In this document: piece after piece, positions 9,351-17,582 of the stretch
How the letters are laid out: each line of letters opens with the position of its first letter
How positions within the stretch are numbered: position 1 is the stretch's first letter
Origin: Pedobacter sp. PAMC26386
GTDB taxonomy: Bacteria > Bacteroidota > Bacteroidia > Sphingobacteriales > Sphingobacteriaceae
Length of the DNA: 64,000 bases
Direction of reading: 5' to 3'
Assembly (NCBI GenBank): GCA_014302835.1
Contig: CP060294.1
Coordinates: 2,567,067-2,631,066 of the forward strand
Made by a program: the position numbers and the translations under genes
Notes under the pieces: generated by a model
Seen by the model: the letters and a program-made list of their open reading frames with translations, nothing else
Told to the model about the DNA's origin: nothing
Database searches by the model: none

Positions 9351-9587
9351 TTAATTATTGGATCGAAGTAAGACTCTTGGCTGGTCAGATCTAGTGTTTA
9401 GGGCCGTGATCATCTCACTTTTTAAACCATAATCAATTATAGGTCTGCCGAACTCATCGACCTCTGCGTAAATAGCACATATTTTCCCCGTACCAGGGCA
9501 ACCTGGAGGCACGCCACCAACATTTGTATAACTATTTGGAAGACATGGATCAGCTCCATATATCCTTAAAAACCATGCATAACCCAT
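9351..9587 (-). CDS. Small cysteine protein, first paralogue (78 aa)
   Basis: First of the three tandem small genes after the MauE/DoxX-like gene. It reads MGYAWFLRIYGADPCLPNSY, then a VPPGCPGTGKICAIYA core, EVDEFGRPIID and ALNTRSDQPRVLLR. It has three cysteines, one in GADPC and two spaced by PGTGKI. The hydrophobic N-terminus is too short to be a convincing signal peptide. It is separated from the membrane gene by 163 bases containing the leader repeat. The strict conservation of C-PG-x-GKI-C, against free variation elsewhere, suggests a functional disulfide or metal site. The precise role is unknown. Confidence 0.76.
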   Translation of the reverse strand: MGYAWFLRIYGADPCLPNSYTNVGGVPPGCPGTGKICAIYAEVDEFGRPIIDYGLKSEMITALNTRSDQPRVLLRSNN

Positions 9588-9628
9588 AATTTTAGTGCTT
9601 TTATATTAAAAAGCTTAAATTTTAGTTT

Positions 9629-9666
9629 CTGCCTACTCTGTTAAAGGATTTTCGGCGTTTTCCTGG
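9629..9666 (-). repeat. Leader repeat upstream of the first small gene
   Basis: A copy of the repeated leader motif (CTGCCTACTCTGTTAAAGGA on the plus strand, continuing with TTTTCGGCG). It lies 42 bases before the start of the first small gene and marks the boundary of the duplicated unit. Confidence 0.75.
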
Positions 9667-9750
9667 TTTAACCTAACTGCTATATGCCCTGAAACATCCT
9701 TGTTGCGATGACTAATATTAAAAGGATACAACAACAGACACTAGTTCGTT

Positions 9751-10167
9751 TTATTTCAATCTATATTCTAAAAGCAGAACTCCAATTAGTGCAAGGGCAG
9801 AAAGGATAAGGTTCAATTTGAAATGTTTTCTCCAACCTATACGGGTAAATAACCCTCCACATGGACACGGATATTTATTGTATACATGAAACATAATTCC
9901 TCCGACATATACTGTAAAAGCTAGCATCATTATCAAAGTAGCATACATGCCAATTAAACGGGTTTTCTCAAAAATCAACAGACCAATTATACTAAGTTCA
10001 GTTATTGGAAGGAGCCAAGTAAGCAATTGAGCCATCCATTTAGGGATCGCCTGGCTTTCCATAACCTCTTTGAAATACCTGATATTTCGGAATTTGGGTA
10101 TTGACGCGTATGCCCATAATAAAATGAATAGCGCAATGATAATGTATGTTAAACCGGAGAGAATCAT
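9751..10167 (-). CDS. MauE/DoxX-like membrane redox protein
   Basis: A 138-residue integral membrane protein with about four hydrophobic helices (residues 3-20, 43-66, 71-95 and 117-135). A CPCGG motif sits in the loop before the last helix. This size, helix pattern and cysteine motif fit the MauE/DoxX redox-associated family, whose founding member helps form disulfides in methylamine dehydrogenase. No methylamine dehydrogenase genes are present here. It heads a minus-strand set with three small cysteine proteins, and the convergent neighbour is a secreted thioredoxin-like protein. It may supply oxidising or reducing equivalents to exported thiol proteins; this is inferred from context. Confidence 0.8.
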   Translation of the reverse strand: MILSGLTYIIIALFILLWAYASIPKFRNIRYFKEVMESQAIPKWMAQLLTWLLPITELSIIGLLIFEKTRLIGMYATLIMMLAFTVYVGGIMFHVYNKYPCPCGGLFTRIGWRKHFKLNLILSALALIGVLLLEYRLK

Positions 10168-10550
10168 AATTATTTCGTTTTGTTAGTACTAAGTTCGGCA
10201 GATTATTTACAGACTGCTAGGGTCAGATGTCTCAAAAGGAACATGTATAAACTATTATGAAACGAAATAATGATGGATACTAAACTGGCATCATTCAGAT
10301 GGACTTCACTTGGTTTAACGTTATCTGCTATAGGGGGAAATCTAAAAAACATGGGCGGCAGAAAAAATTCTACATAGCAGTAAGAATTATAATAAAAAAA
10401 CTTTTTGAAGATTTTTTTAATATTTTTATATCATTCCAAAATAGCATAAGATATTATAATGATCCCAATGATGGACAATACCTACTTCATAAATAAAAAT
10501 TCACACTATAGCTATTATTAAAATAGTTCTTAATCAATAGACAAAAACAT
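10168..10550. other. Gene-poor interval between divergent genes
   Basis: 383 bases, very A/T-rich in the second half. It should hold the promoters of the MauE-like gene (left) and the MaoC-like gene (right). Open frames inside (for example 10299-10496) lack recognisable similarity and have lysine-rich composition typical of chance frames. No clear hairpin or repeat was seen. Confidence 0.5.
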
Positions 10551-11009
10551 ATGTTAATAATCAATAATTTCGAAGAGTATAAATCGCATTTAGGTAAAGA
10601 ATTAGGCGTATCTGGTTGGCATAAAATTGATCAGGAACAGATTAATAAATTCGCCGACGCAACATTAGATCACCAATGGATTCATACTGATAAAGAAAAA
10701 GCGGAACGTGAAGGTCCATTTAAAGCGACCATCGCCCATGGATATTTAACGTTATCATTAATTCCATATTTATGGAAGCAGATTGCAGATGTTCGCAATA
10801 TTAAAATGGAAATTAATTACGGTATTGAGTCTTTTAAATTTGGTCAAGCAGTTTTGGTAGATAGTGAGGTACAGCTTAAGGCGAAACTCAATTCGATAAC
10901 AAATTTGAGAGGAACTACCAAAGTTATTATTGAAGCGAAACTTGTAATTAAAAATCAACCAAAGCCTGCTTATACTGGTGATGTGATATTCCTATATCAT
11001 TTTGTATAA
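10551..11009 (+). CDS. MaoC-like (R)-specific enoyl-CoA hydratase/dehydratase
   Basis: A 152-residue single hot-dog-fold protein of the MaoC/NodN type. The hydratase motif is seen as DATLDHQWIHTDKEKA followed by GPFKATIAHGYLTLSL. The Asp in ATLDHQW and the His in HTD are the usual catalytic dyad positions, and IAHGYLTLSL is the conserved substrate-tunnel helix. Length matches the family. It probably hydrates a trans-2-enoyl-CoA or a related thioester. It stands alone, with no fatty-acid genes beside it, so the substrate is open. Confidence 0.88.
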   Translation: MLIINNFEEYKSHLGKELGVSGWHKIDQEQINKFADATLDHQWIHTDKEKAEREGPFKATIAHGYLTLSLIPYLWKQIADVRNIKMEINYGIESFKFGQAVLVDSEVQLKAKLNSITNLRGTTKVIIEAKLVIKNQPKPAYTGDVIFLYHFV

Positions 11010-11246
11010 TCTGAGGTTTCCCTTCAAAAAGAATCTCAATCCTGCTACTTGATAAAGGAAAACGATATTGGATTAAATCCTGCTTTAATAAAAAAAAGTC
11101 ACCAAACGATTTAATGGTAACCTCCAAAAAAACTACGGAAAGAGCTCCACCCTATCCGTCAAATATATTAAGCTGAATGTTCTCCCATTGCTGATTTGGA
11201 GATAAAGATGGCCGATGTCCTAACAAATTTCAAACTTTTCGTAAAA
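11010..11246. other. Intergenic stretch, nothing recognised
   Basis: 237 bases between the MaoC-like gene (+) and the 3' end of the AraC gene (-). The plus strand has short reading stretches interrupted by stops, possibly remnant coding sequence. I could not match it to a family. Confidence 0.35.
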
Positions 11247-12140
11247 TCAGGAGGATTGAAGCAGTCTGTCTTCCTTGAATTGAGTGGGTGATACACCAGT
11301 TTGACTTTTGAAAAATTTGGTAAAGTTAGTGGGTTCTTCGAAGCCTAAATTATATCCCACTTCCTTCACACTCATAGATGCATGGATAAGCAAACGTTTA
11401 GTTTCGAGTATTATTTGTTCGTTAATTAGTTCTTTCGGAGATCTGCCGAGCACTGCCATTGATGCTATTTGAAGCTTTCGCTCACTAATAAATAATTTAT
11501 TGGCATAATATTTCACTTTAGTCTCTTTCCTAAATGCCTCCCGGATGAGTTTTTTATACTCAGTTACATATATGCGGTTCTGTGATAAGTAGTCGTATTT
11601 AGCACACTTATTATTGATTTCTATACACCTGCGTTCTGTAAAAAGTAAAAGATTCGATAAATAATTATGCAGAACAGGAGCTTGAAAATCATCATATGGC
11701 GTAGCCAGCTCAAGCTTCATTCTCTCTATCAACTCAATAATAATTTCCAACCAAGATTCATTAAAACTAATCTTGGTAACCGTATTGATATCATTGAATA
11801 TTTGGGCATTATCCAGAAAATGTATATCCTGCGGAGACTGATAAAGAAACTCCTTTGGAAACGCAAGCAAAAAACCATCATACATTTCGCTTTCGATAAA
11901 GTTATGCACCTGCCCTGGTGTAATTACAAGAATATCACCACGGTTAACTTCAATTTCCAGAAAATCAACCATATGCCTCGAGCTTCCTTTGTTTGTCAGA
12001 TGAATAATATAAAAATCAGTCCTATGAGGTCTTTTGAGAGCATCGCCTCCTCTAACCATTCTTTCGGAAATACTGATGATATGAAGCATTTGCCGGTTAT
12101 TGGTAACAGGTTTGAAGGGGTAGGAAATGATATGGGTCAT
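11247..12140 (-). CDS. AraC family transcriptional regulator
   Basis: A 297-residue activator-type regulator. The N-terminal half (about 20-140) is a cupin-like sensing domain (HMVDFLEIEVNRGDILVITP). The C-terminal about 100 residues hold the two helix-turn-helices, with the diagnostic end segment VGYNLGFEEPTNFTKFF followed by TGVSPTQFK. It is divergent from the SnoaL-like gene at 12375 and lies just beyond the end of the oxidative operon that starts at 19205. It may control either. Effector unknown. Confidence 0.92.
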   Translation of the reverse strand: MTHIISYPFKPVTNNRQMLHIISISERMVRGGDALKRPHRTDFYIIHLTNKGSSRHMVDFLEIEVNRGDILVITPGQVHNFIESEMYDGFLLAFPKEFLYQSPQDIHFLDNAQIFNDINTVTKISFNESWLEIIIELIERMKLELATPYDDFQAPVLHNYLSNLLLFTERRCIEINNKCAKYDYLSQNRIYVTEYKKLIREAFRKETKVKYYANKLFISERKLQIASMAVLGRSPKELINEQIILETKRLLIHASMSVKEVGYNLGFEEPTNFTKFFKSQTGVSPTQFKEDRLLQSS

Positions 12141-12322
12141 TTGGATAAAATAATTGCAGTTAATCTAACACCAAATATAAGAGGCATTTCTAACAATAGC
12201 AGTATATTTCCTGTTAACAAATTACATCCATTGATAAAGATAGAATTAATTATCTTATTCAATTTTTCGGTTTTGTATCAGTAATGAGCGCAAAAGGATA
12301 GGTAAGCCAATCAATAGCAATT

Positions 12323-12330
12323 TACCTTTG
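12323..12330 (+). promoter_or_regulatory. Candidate Bacteroidota -7 promoter element
   Basis: TACCTTTG matches the Bacteroidota -7 consensus TAnnTTTG, 45 bases before the SnoaL-like ATG. No convincing -33 TTTG was found at the right distance, so support is partial. Confidence 0.35.
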
Positions 12331-12374
12331 CCTATCAATAAACTCAGTATTAATTTTATAAAATATTAGAAATT

Positions 12375-12854
12375 ATGGAACTCAGTATTTCAGACAAATT
12401 TGCGATTTTCGAACAGCTATCATTACATCAATGTTATATAGATAACGATCCAAGTAGAACATCCGTTGAAAAATATCTTAGCCTTTATTGGCCAGAGGCA
12501 ACATTTACAGTACACGATTTAAGGTCGCAGACATTTACAGGCTTTGAAGGGTTAAAAAATTTATATGACTATGCACACAGTGTTTTTCCTATAAGCAAGT
12601 GGTCACACAGCATGGGATGGTTTGAAATTACCGGTATTAGCGAAACAAAAGCTTCTGTACAATGGAGATGGATAGTAAACTGGAAAGAGGATAAAGAAGG
12701 TGTTGTATCTACGGGTACGTATACTGATGTTTTTGAGAAAAGGAATGATAAATGGAAGCCGATTGAAAGAATTTCTGATATAGACCCTAACTGGCCGGGT
12801 CATCTTTTCCAGCCATTTGTTGATAAACAAGATCAGACATTTAAAGCTTCATAG
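12375..12854 (+). CDS. SnoaL-like / NTF2-fold protein
   Basis: A 159-residue cytoplasmic protein of the SnoaL-like (nuclear transport factor 2 fold) superfamily. Evidence is the N-terminal helix with tyrosine and aspartate (QCYIDNDPSRTSVEKYLSLYW), the EATFTVHD strand, the FEGLKNLYDYAHSVFP helix, and the closing strands TGTYTDVFEKRNDKWKPIER. Proteins of this fold include isomerases, cyclases and dehydratases, so no reaction can be assigned. Divergent from an AraC regulator. A terminator follows. Confidence 0.82.
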   Translation: MELSISDKFAIFEQLSLHQCYIDNDPSRTSVEKYLSLYWPEATFTVHDLRSQTFTGFEGLKNLYDYAHSVFPISKWSHSMGWFEITGISETKASVQWRWIVNWKEDKEGVVSTGTYTDVFEKRNDKWKPIERISDIDPNWPGHLFQPFVDKQDQTFKAS

Positions 12855-12893
12855 AATATTCCAAGTATTTGATGTGGATCAATTTAATGATTA

Positions 12894-12939
12894 ATCAACG
12901 GGTTAACTCATTTGCAGATTAGCCCGTTGATAGTTTTTA
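12894..12939 (+). terminator. Rho-independent terminator after SnoaL-like gene
   Basis: ATCAACGGGTTAA (12894-12906) pairs with TTAGCCCGTTGAT (12919-12931) with one G-T pair, followed by AGTTTTTAT. Confidence 0.8.
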
Positions 12940-12985
12940 TTTATTTAATACCGTCTTTTATAATTTGTATTTCGGATATAAAATT

Positions 12986-13418
12986 CTATTGTAAGTCTAT
13001 ATTTATGATTCCATTTTCCGAATCAAAATTTTCATAAAATCTTGGTAAAAGAAAATACGCTATGATCTGTGCACCAAATTGAGGGAATACAGTTCTAGCT
13101 GTATCCATAACATTCTTTCCTCCATGGCTGCCCGGTAAGGTCGTCATTAAAAACATTCTTAAATACTGTGGTATAACTTCTATTGTGTTCTGCAAGAGAA
13201 CAAATAATAAGATAACATGATTCTATCTCTTTTATAAATTTATGAGCTGCTTCAGGAAAACCTTTTTTCTCTTCATCTATAGAAAAAAGTGGCATCTCAA
13301 AATCATTCAAATCAATAAATCTAACCTCATGGTTAGTGAAATAATTGAGGCAGCATTTTACTAATTCCCGATTAATGGAAGAAGAAGAAGAACTTCCTGC
13401 AAAGGCAAATATTTTCAT
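12986..13418 (-). pseudogene. Broken NADPH-dependent FMN reductase
   Basis: The 5' part (ATG at 13418) encodes MKIFAFAGSSSSSSINRELV and later CSLAEHNRSYTTVFKNVF, the start and middle of an NAD(P)H-dependent FMN reductase/quinone reductase flavodoxin fold. After about 13140 the frame shifts. The other frame (12986-13195) continues with PGSHGGKNVMDTARTVFPQF and FYENFDSENGII, which is the C-terminal part of the same family. Roughly 20-25 residues expected between the pieces, around the second flavin loop, are missing. A deletion with frameshift is therefore likely and the protein should be inactive. It was probably the last gene of the operon that begins at 19205. Confidence 0.8.
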
Positions 13419-13554
13419 TGTTCTGGGTTTAATATTGTTGATTTTTGTATGAATTCGTTTCATATAACAAACATCGCGCACTTTATAAAATAAACATTGA
13501 AAGAGATCCTTCCTGTTAGCGGAAGAACCTCTTATATTTCTAATTAAAAGAAAC

Positions 13555-14325
13555 CTATATTGTAGCTGATATGATAACGTTCGCTACTTCCTTCGGGTGT
13601 GACATATATACAGCATGACAGCCTCCTTTAATCTCTGTTATTTTCGTTCCTGATCTTTTATACATTGTTCTCAGTATTAAAGGATTAATACTTTTATCAG
13701 CTGTAGGCACAATACCAAATGTCGGCTTAGTGTGCCATTCTGCTGCAGATAACGGTGTGGTAAAACATACAGCAGCTATTGGTTTTTGCGATTCTGCCAT
13801 GAATATAGCCTGTTCCTTGCTAAGATTTCCAGCAAATCCAGCATGGAATTTTTCTTTGTCATAATATAAAAAACCTTCTTTATCCGGTGGGAGAATACCA
13901 TTCTCTGGTAGAGCAGGTTGAGATGAAACCCATTTCCAGGCATCTTCACTTTTATCTGGCTGAAAAGCAGTCACATAAACCAGAGCAGCTACCTTCGAAT
14001 GATTACTCACCTCGGTAATCACAGCACCTCCCCAGGAATGTCCTACAAGAACGACTGATCCATCAATTTTATCCAAAGCTCTTCTTACAGTTGCGGCATC
14101 ATCCTGCAATGAAGTTAATGGAATTTGAGCAATAACAACATGGTATCCTTTCCTGATCAGAATATCATATACCCCTTTCCAACCTGATCCATCCACAAAT
14201 GCCCCATGTACGAGGATTATATTCCTAATTTTTGACATACTTTCTTTGCTCTGCGCAGTAATTTCAGAATAATTGAATAATAGGGCAATTGTTGCCAAAA
14301 ACACAGTAAATAATTTCTTTTTCAT
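13555..14325 (-). CDS. Exported alpha/beta hydrolase
   Basis: About 256 residues, using the ATG at 14325, which yields a signal peptide (MKKKLFTVFLATIALLFNYS, cleavage near TAQS). The upstream in-frame ATG at 14355 would bury it. The fold markers are the oxyanion loop HGAFVDGSGW, the nucleophile elbow GHSWGG (Ser about residue 97), and the C-terminal His in GGCHAVYMSHP. This matches the small esterase/hydrolase group with a short cap. It is 73 bases after the ABM gene in the oxidative operon, so it may hydrolyse an ester or lactone made there. Substrate unknown. Confidence 0.88.
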   Translation of the reverse strand: MKKKLFTVFLATIALLFNYSEITAQSKESMSKIRNIILVHGAFVDGSGWKGVYDILIRKGYHVVIAQIPLTSLQDDAATVRRALDKIDGSVVLVGHSWGGAVITEVSNHSKVAALVYVTAFQPDKSEDAWKWVSSQPALPENGILPPDKEGFLYYDKEKFHAGFAGNLSKEQAIFMAESQKPIAAVCFTTPLSAAEWHTKPTFGIVPTADKSINPLILRTMYKRSGTKITEIKGGCHAVYMSHPKEVANVIISATI

Positions 14326-14398
14326 ATTTTTTTTACATTTTATATTGTATTTCAACTACCAATCTTGAAAAATTGAGTAGCTTACTTGGGTTTCCTAA

Positions 14399-14953
14399 CT
14401 AAATTCCGTCTTTGTCTGGCATATTATAAATCCACTTTTTAAGTAACCATAATATAGCTGGTATAGCAATGTATACCATCAGCGTTGAGATTATAACAGA
14501 TACCGTTATACCGCTCAATAGGATTGATAAAAGATGAATATTAGCAAATAATACAGCCACTATTTTGGGTACAAATATGGTAAGCGGATATACAGCCAAA
14601 AATGATGCAATTACTTGTTTCCAGCCTGGAATCATTTTTTTGTTATCTGTTGCCTGAAACCAGAACTGATTGTTAATATGCAGCATCTCTTCTCTGCCCG
14701 AAATATGTTCTATAGATGCTTCGCTTAAAATCTGCCTGCGCTTGTCTGAATTAATCCACCCCTTTGCATTATACGATGTATTAAACCGTAGAACTACTGT
14801 ATGAAACTCTTCTCCATCTACTGGTGACAATTCGCTTCTATCTATAAAACCCTCTGCACTGTTAGTTGCTACAACCAATTTCTGATACCAAAGGTTCCTT
14901 TCAATATCATTGGTATTATTAAGCTTATATTTCACAATAAAGATGCTGATCAT
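14399..14953 (-). CDS. ABM-domain protein with C-terminal membrane segments
   Basis: 184 residues. The first about 100 form an antibiotic-biosynthesis-monooxygenase (ABM, dimeric alpha-beta barrel) domain, with the ISIFIVKYKL first strand and HTVVLRFNTSYNAKGWINS. Two or three hydrophobic helices follow (about residues 110-135 and 138-172). This ABM-plus-membrane architecture is widespread, but its reaction is not known to me. It begins 5 bases after the P450 stop codon, so the two are probably co-translated. A small-molecule monooxygenase or binding role is possible. Confidence 0.78.
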   Translation of the reverse strand: MISIFIVKYKLNNTNDIERNLWYQKLVVATNSAEGFIDRSELSPVDGEEFHTVVLRFNTSYNAKGWINSDKRRQILSEASIEHISGREEMLHINNQFWFQATDNKKMIPGWKQVIASFLAVYPLTIFVPKIVAVLFANIHLLSILLSGITVSVIISTLMVYIAIPAILWLLKKWIYNMPDKDGI

Positions 14954-14958
14954 TCCGC

Positions 14959-16068
14959 TTATCCCAATTGAACATTCATCGTAATAATATCTCTTGAAGT
15001 AATGTTAATGAACCAGTCTTCAGACACTATTTGCGATTCCGGAAAAAATTCATAAAAAATTTGATACGTAATTTTCGCTTCCATTTTTGCGAGATACCAA
15101 CCAATACAATGATGTATACCTTTGCTAAAAGAGAGATGATTTTTCAGCGGATCTTCTCCATTTTTCATATCATAATTTGCAGAAGCCAACATCACAATTA
15201 ATAAATCTCCTTTTTTTATTAAAGTATCAGATAACGCATAATCCTGATGACTATATCTTGGAAATGCACTATTAGCAGGGGAAGTTCGGGATAGTATTTC
15301 GTCCGCAAGATTATTGTGTGGTGCTATTTGCTTGTTTATCATTTGATAAAGCCCCTGACTAATTAAACTTGCTGTAGTTCCTGATCCAGCCATAAATAAA
15401 AGTAGACTCATACTCAAAACCTCTTCTTCAGAAAGATCAGCATTTAATAACACAGAAATGATATCATTGCCCTTAAGTCCCTTTTTTCTGGCTATAGCTT
15501 CACTTATGATTTGATGAAATGAGACTACATTTTTCAAATGATTTTCAGGATTTTCTTTTACCAATTGAAGAGAAATAGCATATTCAGGAAAATGTTCTTG
15601 CCATTCGAGGCCTAACATCTTTGAAATTACTTTTACCGGAACAAGGTAAGAAAGCTCTTTTGCCAGATCATGTACCTCTTCCTTTTTCCAATTGAATAGC
15701 ATACTTTTAATCTCTGCTGTAATAAATTCACGATAACTTTCCAGTACCTTTTTAGTAAAAAAACTTTCTAATGGGCCTCTCAATCTCTGATGCTGCGCAC
15801 CGTCTGTGGCTAATAAGTGTAAAGGTTTTGGAATTGCTTCAGAAAAAGGATTTTGTTGATATGATTGAGCGTCGGTAGCTGGTTCTACCTGGAATATGAT
15901 GTTTTTCGTAAGCACTTCTTCTACATCGGAACGCCTTGTTACTAACCATGCTTTAGTCCCATTTGGAAGTTCGTAGGGATACAGTCCTTTTTGCTTGCGT
16001 AACACTGACGAAATTTGTTCAGGGTCCGTTGCGAATACTTTTGAATTAAAATCTATAATGTCTATCAT
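14959..16068 (-). CDS. Cytochrome P450, atypical motifs
   Basis: 369 residues, somewhat short for a bacterial P450. The heme-binding loop is FSKGIHHCIG with the ligand cysteine at 321. The I-helix is FMAGSGTTASL, where the usual acidic residue before the Thr pair is Gly. In the K-helix segment ADEILSRTSP the canonical E-x-x-R spacing is not met; the Arg is shifted by one. The N-terminal PEQISSVLRKQKG and HLLATDGAQHQRLRGPLESFF segments are typical of soluble bacterial CYPs, and there is no membrane anchor. It lies between an aldehyde dehydrogenase and an ABM-domain gene. Redox partners are not in the cluster. The family is certain; whether it works as a classic monooxygenase is less so. Confidence 0.9.
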   Translation of the reverse strand: MIDIIDFNSKVFATDPEQISSVLRKQKGLYPYELPNGTKAWLVTRRSDVEEVLTKNIIFQVEPATDAQSYQQNPFSEAIPKPLHLLATDGAQHQRLRGPLESFFTKKVLESYREFITAEIKSMLFNWKKEEVHDLAKELSYLVPVKVISKMLGLEWQEHFPEYAISLQLVKENPENHLKNVVSFHQIISEAIARKKGLKGNDIISVLLNADLSEEEVLSMSLLLFMAGSGTTASLISQGLYQMINKQIAPHNNLADEILSRTSPANSAFPRYSHQDYALSDTLIKKGDLLIVMLASANYDMKNGEDPLKNHLSFSKGIHHCIGWYLAKMEAKITYQIFYEFFPESQIVSEDWFINITSRDIITMNVQLG

Positions 16069-16104
16069 CTTTTTCTTTGTAATTGAGAAATAATCCTATT
16101 TAAT

Positions 16105-17550
16105 CTACAATGTACCAGGCCTGTGAAAAACATGTTTATGCTCCAGAAAATCTTCTAATGAAGCTACTCCATTAAGCCTTCCAATTCCACTTAATTTATA
16201 TCCACCTTCTTCAAATTCGTCATTTACCTGTGCCCATTCATTAATCCATACAGTACCTGCTTCAAGCTCTCTGACTACTTTGAATGGAAGATCTACATCT
16301 TGACTCCATACTGATGCAGCGAGTCCATAAATGGACTCATTAGCAAGTTCTATCGCTTCTTCTGCTGTCTCAAAAACCTGAAGGGTTGCAATAGGGCCAA
16401 ATGTTTCATCCTGAACAATCGACATTTTATTATCATTCACCAGCAATAATGTTGGCCGATAAAAAGCGCCGGCAGCCAACGGGCCATTATCGATCTTCCC
16501 TCCTCTTACCAAAACCTTAGCACCTTCTGCAATTGCTTTCTCTACCACTTTATCTACACGATTCACATTTTCTTTGTCAATCATTGGTCCCATATCGCTT
16601 TCAGGATCAGAAGCCGGGCCTACTTTTACATTTTCTAATCTTTCAGACAATCTTCTAACAAGTTCATCCTTAATTCCTTTTTGCACCAGAATTCGGCTTC
16701 CCGTCATACAAAACTGACCAGCAAAAACAGTAATAGCCTTCTCCAAAATAGGTACTGCCACATCCAGATTTGCATCGTCAAAAACAAGCATAGGTGTTTT
16801 CCCGCCTAATTCAAATCCAAACTTCTTAAGCTGTGAGGCGCCGTTCCGCATTAATATTTTTCCAGTTTGAGTGCTACCAGTGTAAGAAACAGTTGGTACA
16901 TCAGGAGACTCCACTATGAAGGCCGCACCATCACTTCCACTTTCTGTAAACTGGTTGATTATGCCTTTCGGCAGGCTTTTTACAGACGCAAAAACTTCAT
17001 TTATTTTCGCATTGATTTGTGCAGTTTGTGCCGGCATTTTAATCACAACAGTACATCCCGCCGCTAATGCAGGTGCAAGAGAGCGGATCATTAAAATCAG
17101 AGGCGAATTCCAGGGAGCAATAATTCCCGCAACTCCAATGGCTTCTGTGAGTACCATACTATACGAACCAGGTTTAGTTTCTAAGGCACGACCTGTTTGT
17201 GTTAGTGCTTGAGCGGCATAATATCTTAGCTTAGGGGCTACCAAACTAAATTCAAATTCTGCTTCTCCTCTTACTTTCCCATTTTCTAAAGTAAGGATAT
17301 CCACCAATTGATTTTGATATACTTCAAACTGATTAGCCAGTTCATTTAAAACTTTGTAACGTAAATGACGATTAGTTTTCCAATCACTTTTTTTAAAAGC
17401 TTCTTTAGCAGCAGCTATAGCTAGTTCTGCTTCTATTTTCCCACCATCGGCATATTTTCCTATCACCAATCCGTTGGCAGGATTAAAACTGTCTTTGTGT
17501 TCGCCACTTTCTAGCCACTCTCCGTTAATCCAATTGAGTACTGTTTTCAT
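16105..17550 (-). CDS. NAD(P)-dependent aldehyde dehydrogenase
   Basis: 481 residues, the usual ALDH length. The catalytic Cys is C281 in GQFCMTGSR and the general base Glu is E247 in FELGGKTPML. The Rossmann cofactor loop is seen as SYTGSTQTGK, and the N-glycine loop is in APWNSPLIL. It oxidises an aldehyde to a carboxylate in the cytoplasm. It starts 32 bases after the GMC oxidoreductase stop, a natural alcohol-to-aldehyde-to-acid sequence of enzymes. The specific aldehyde is unknown. Confidence 0.95.
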   Translation of the reverse strand: MKTVLNWINGEWLESGEHKDSFNPANGLVIGKYADGGKIEAELAIAAAKEAFKKSDWKTNRHLRYKVLNELANQFEVYQNQLVDILTLENGKVRGEAEFEFSLVAPKLRYYAAQALTQTGRALETKPGSYSMVLTEAIGVAGIIAPWNSPLILMIRSLAPALAAGCTVVIKMPAQTAQINAKINEVFASVKSLPKGIINQFTESGSDGAAFIVESPDVPTVSYTGSTQTGKILMRNGASQLKKFGFELGGKTPMLVFDDANLDVAVPILEKAITVFAGQFCMTGSRILVQKGIKDELVRRLSERLENVKVGPASDPESDMGPMIDKENVNRVDKVVEKAIAEGAKVLVRGGKIDNGPLAAGAFYRPTLLLVNDNKMSIVQDETFGPIATLQVFETAEEAIELANESIYGLAASVWSQDVDLPFKVVRELEAGTVWINEWAQVNDEFEEGGYKLSGIGRLNGVASLEDFLEHKHVFHRPGTL

Positions 17551-17582
17551 TTTATATAGCGTTATTTTAAGTTTGAATAAGG

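Noticed and set aside
10299-10496. 65-residue open frame on the plus strand
   Set aside because: Lysine- and phenylalanine-rich chance composition in A/T-rich DNA, no recognisable family, no neighbour relation.
11667-12284. 205-residue plus-strand frame
   Set aside because: It is the antisense shadow of the AraC gene at 11247-12140 and has no family features.
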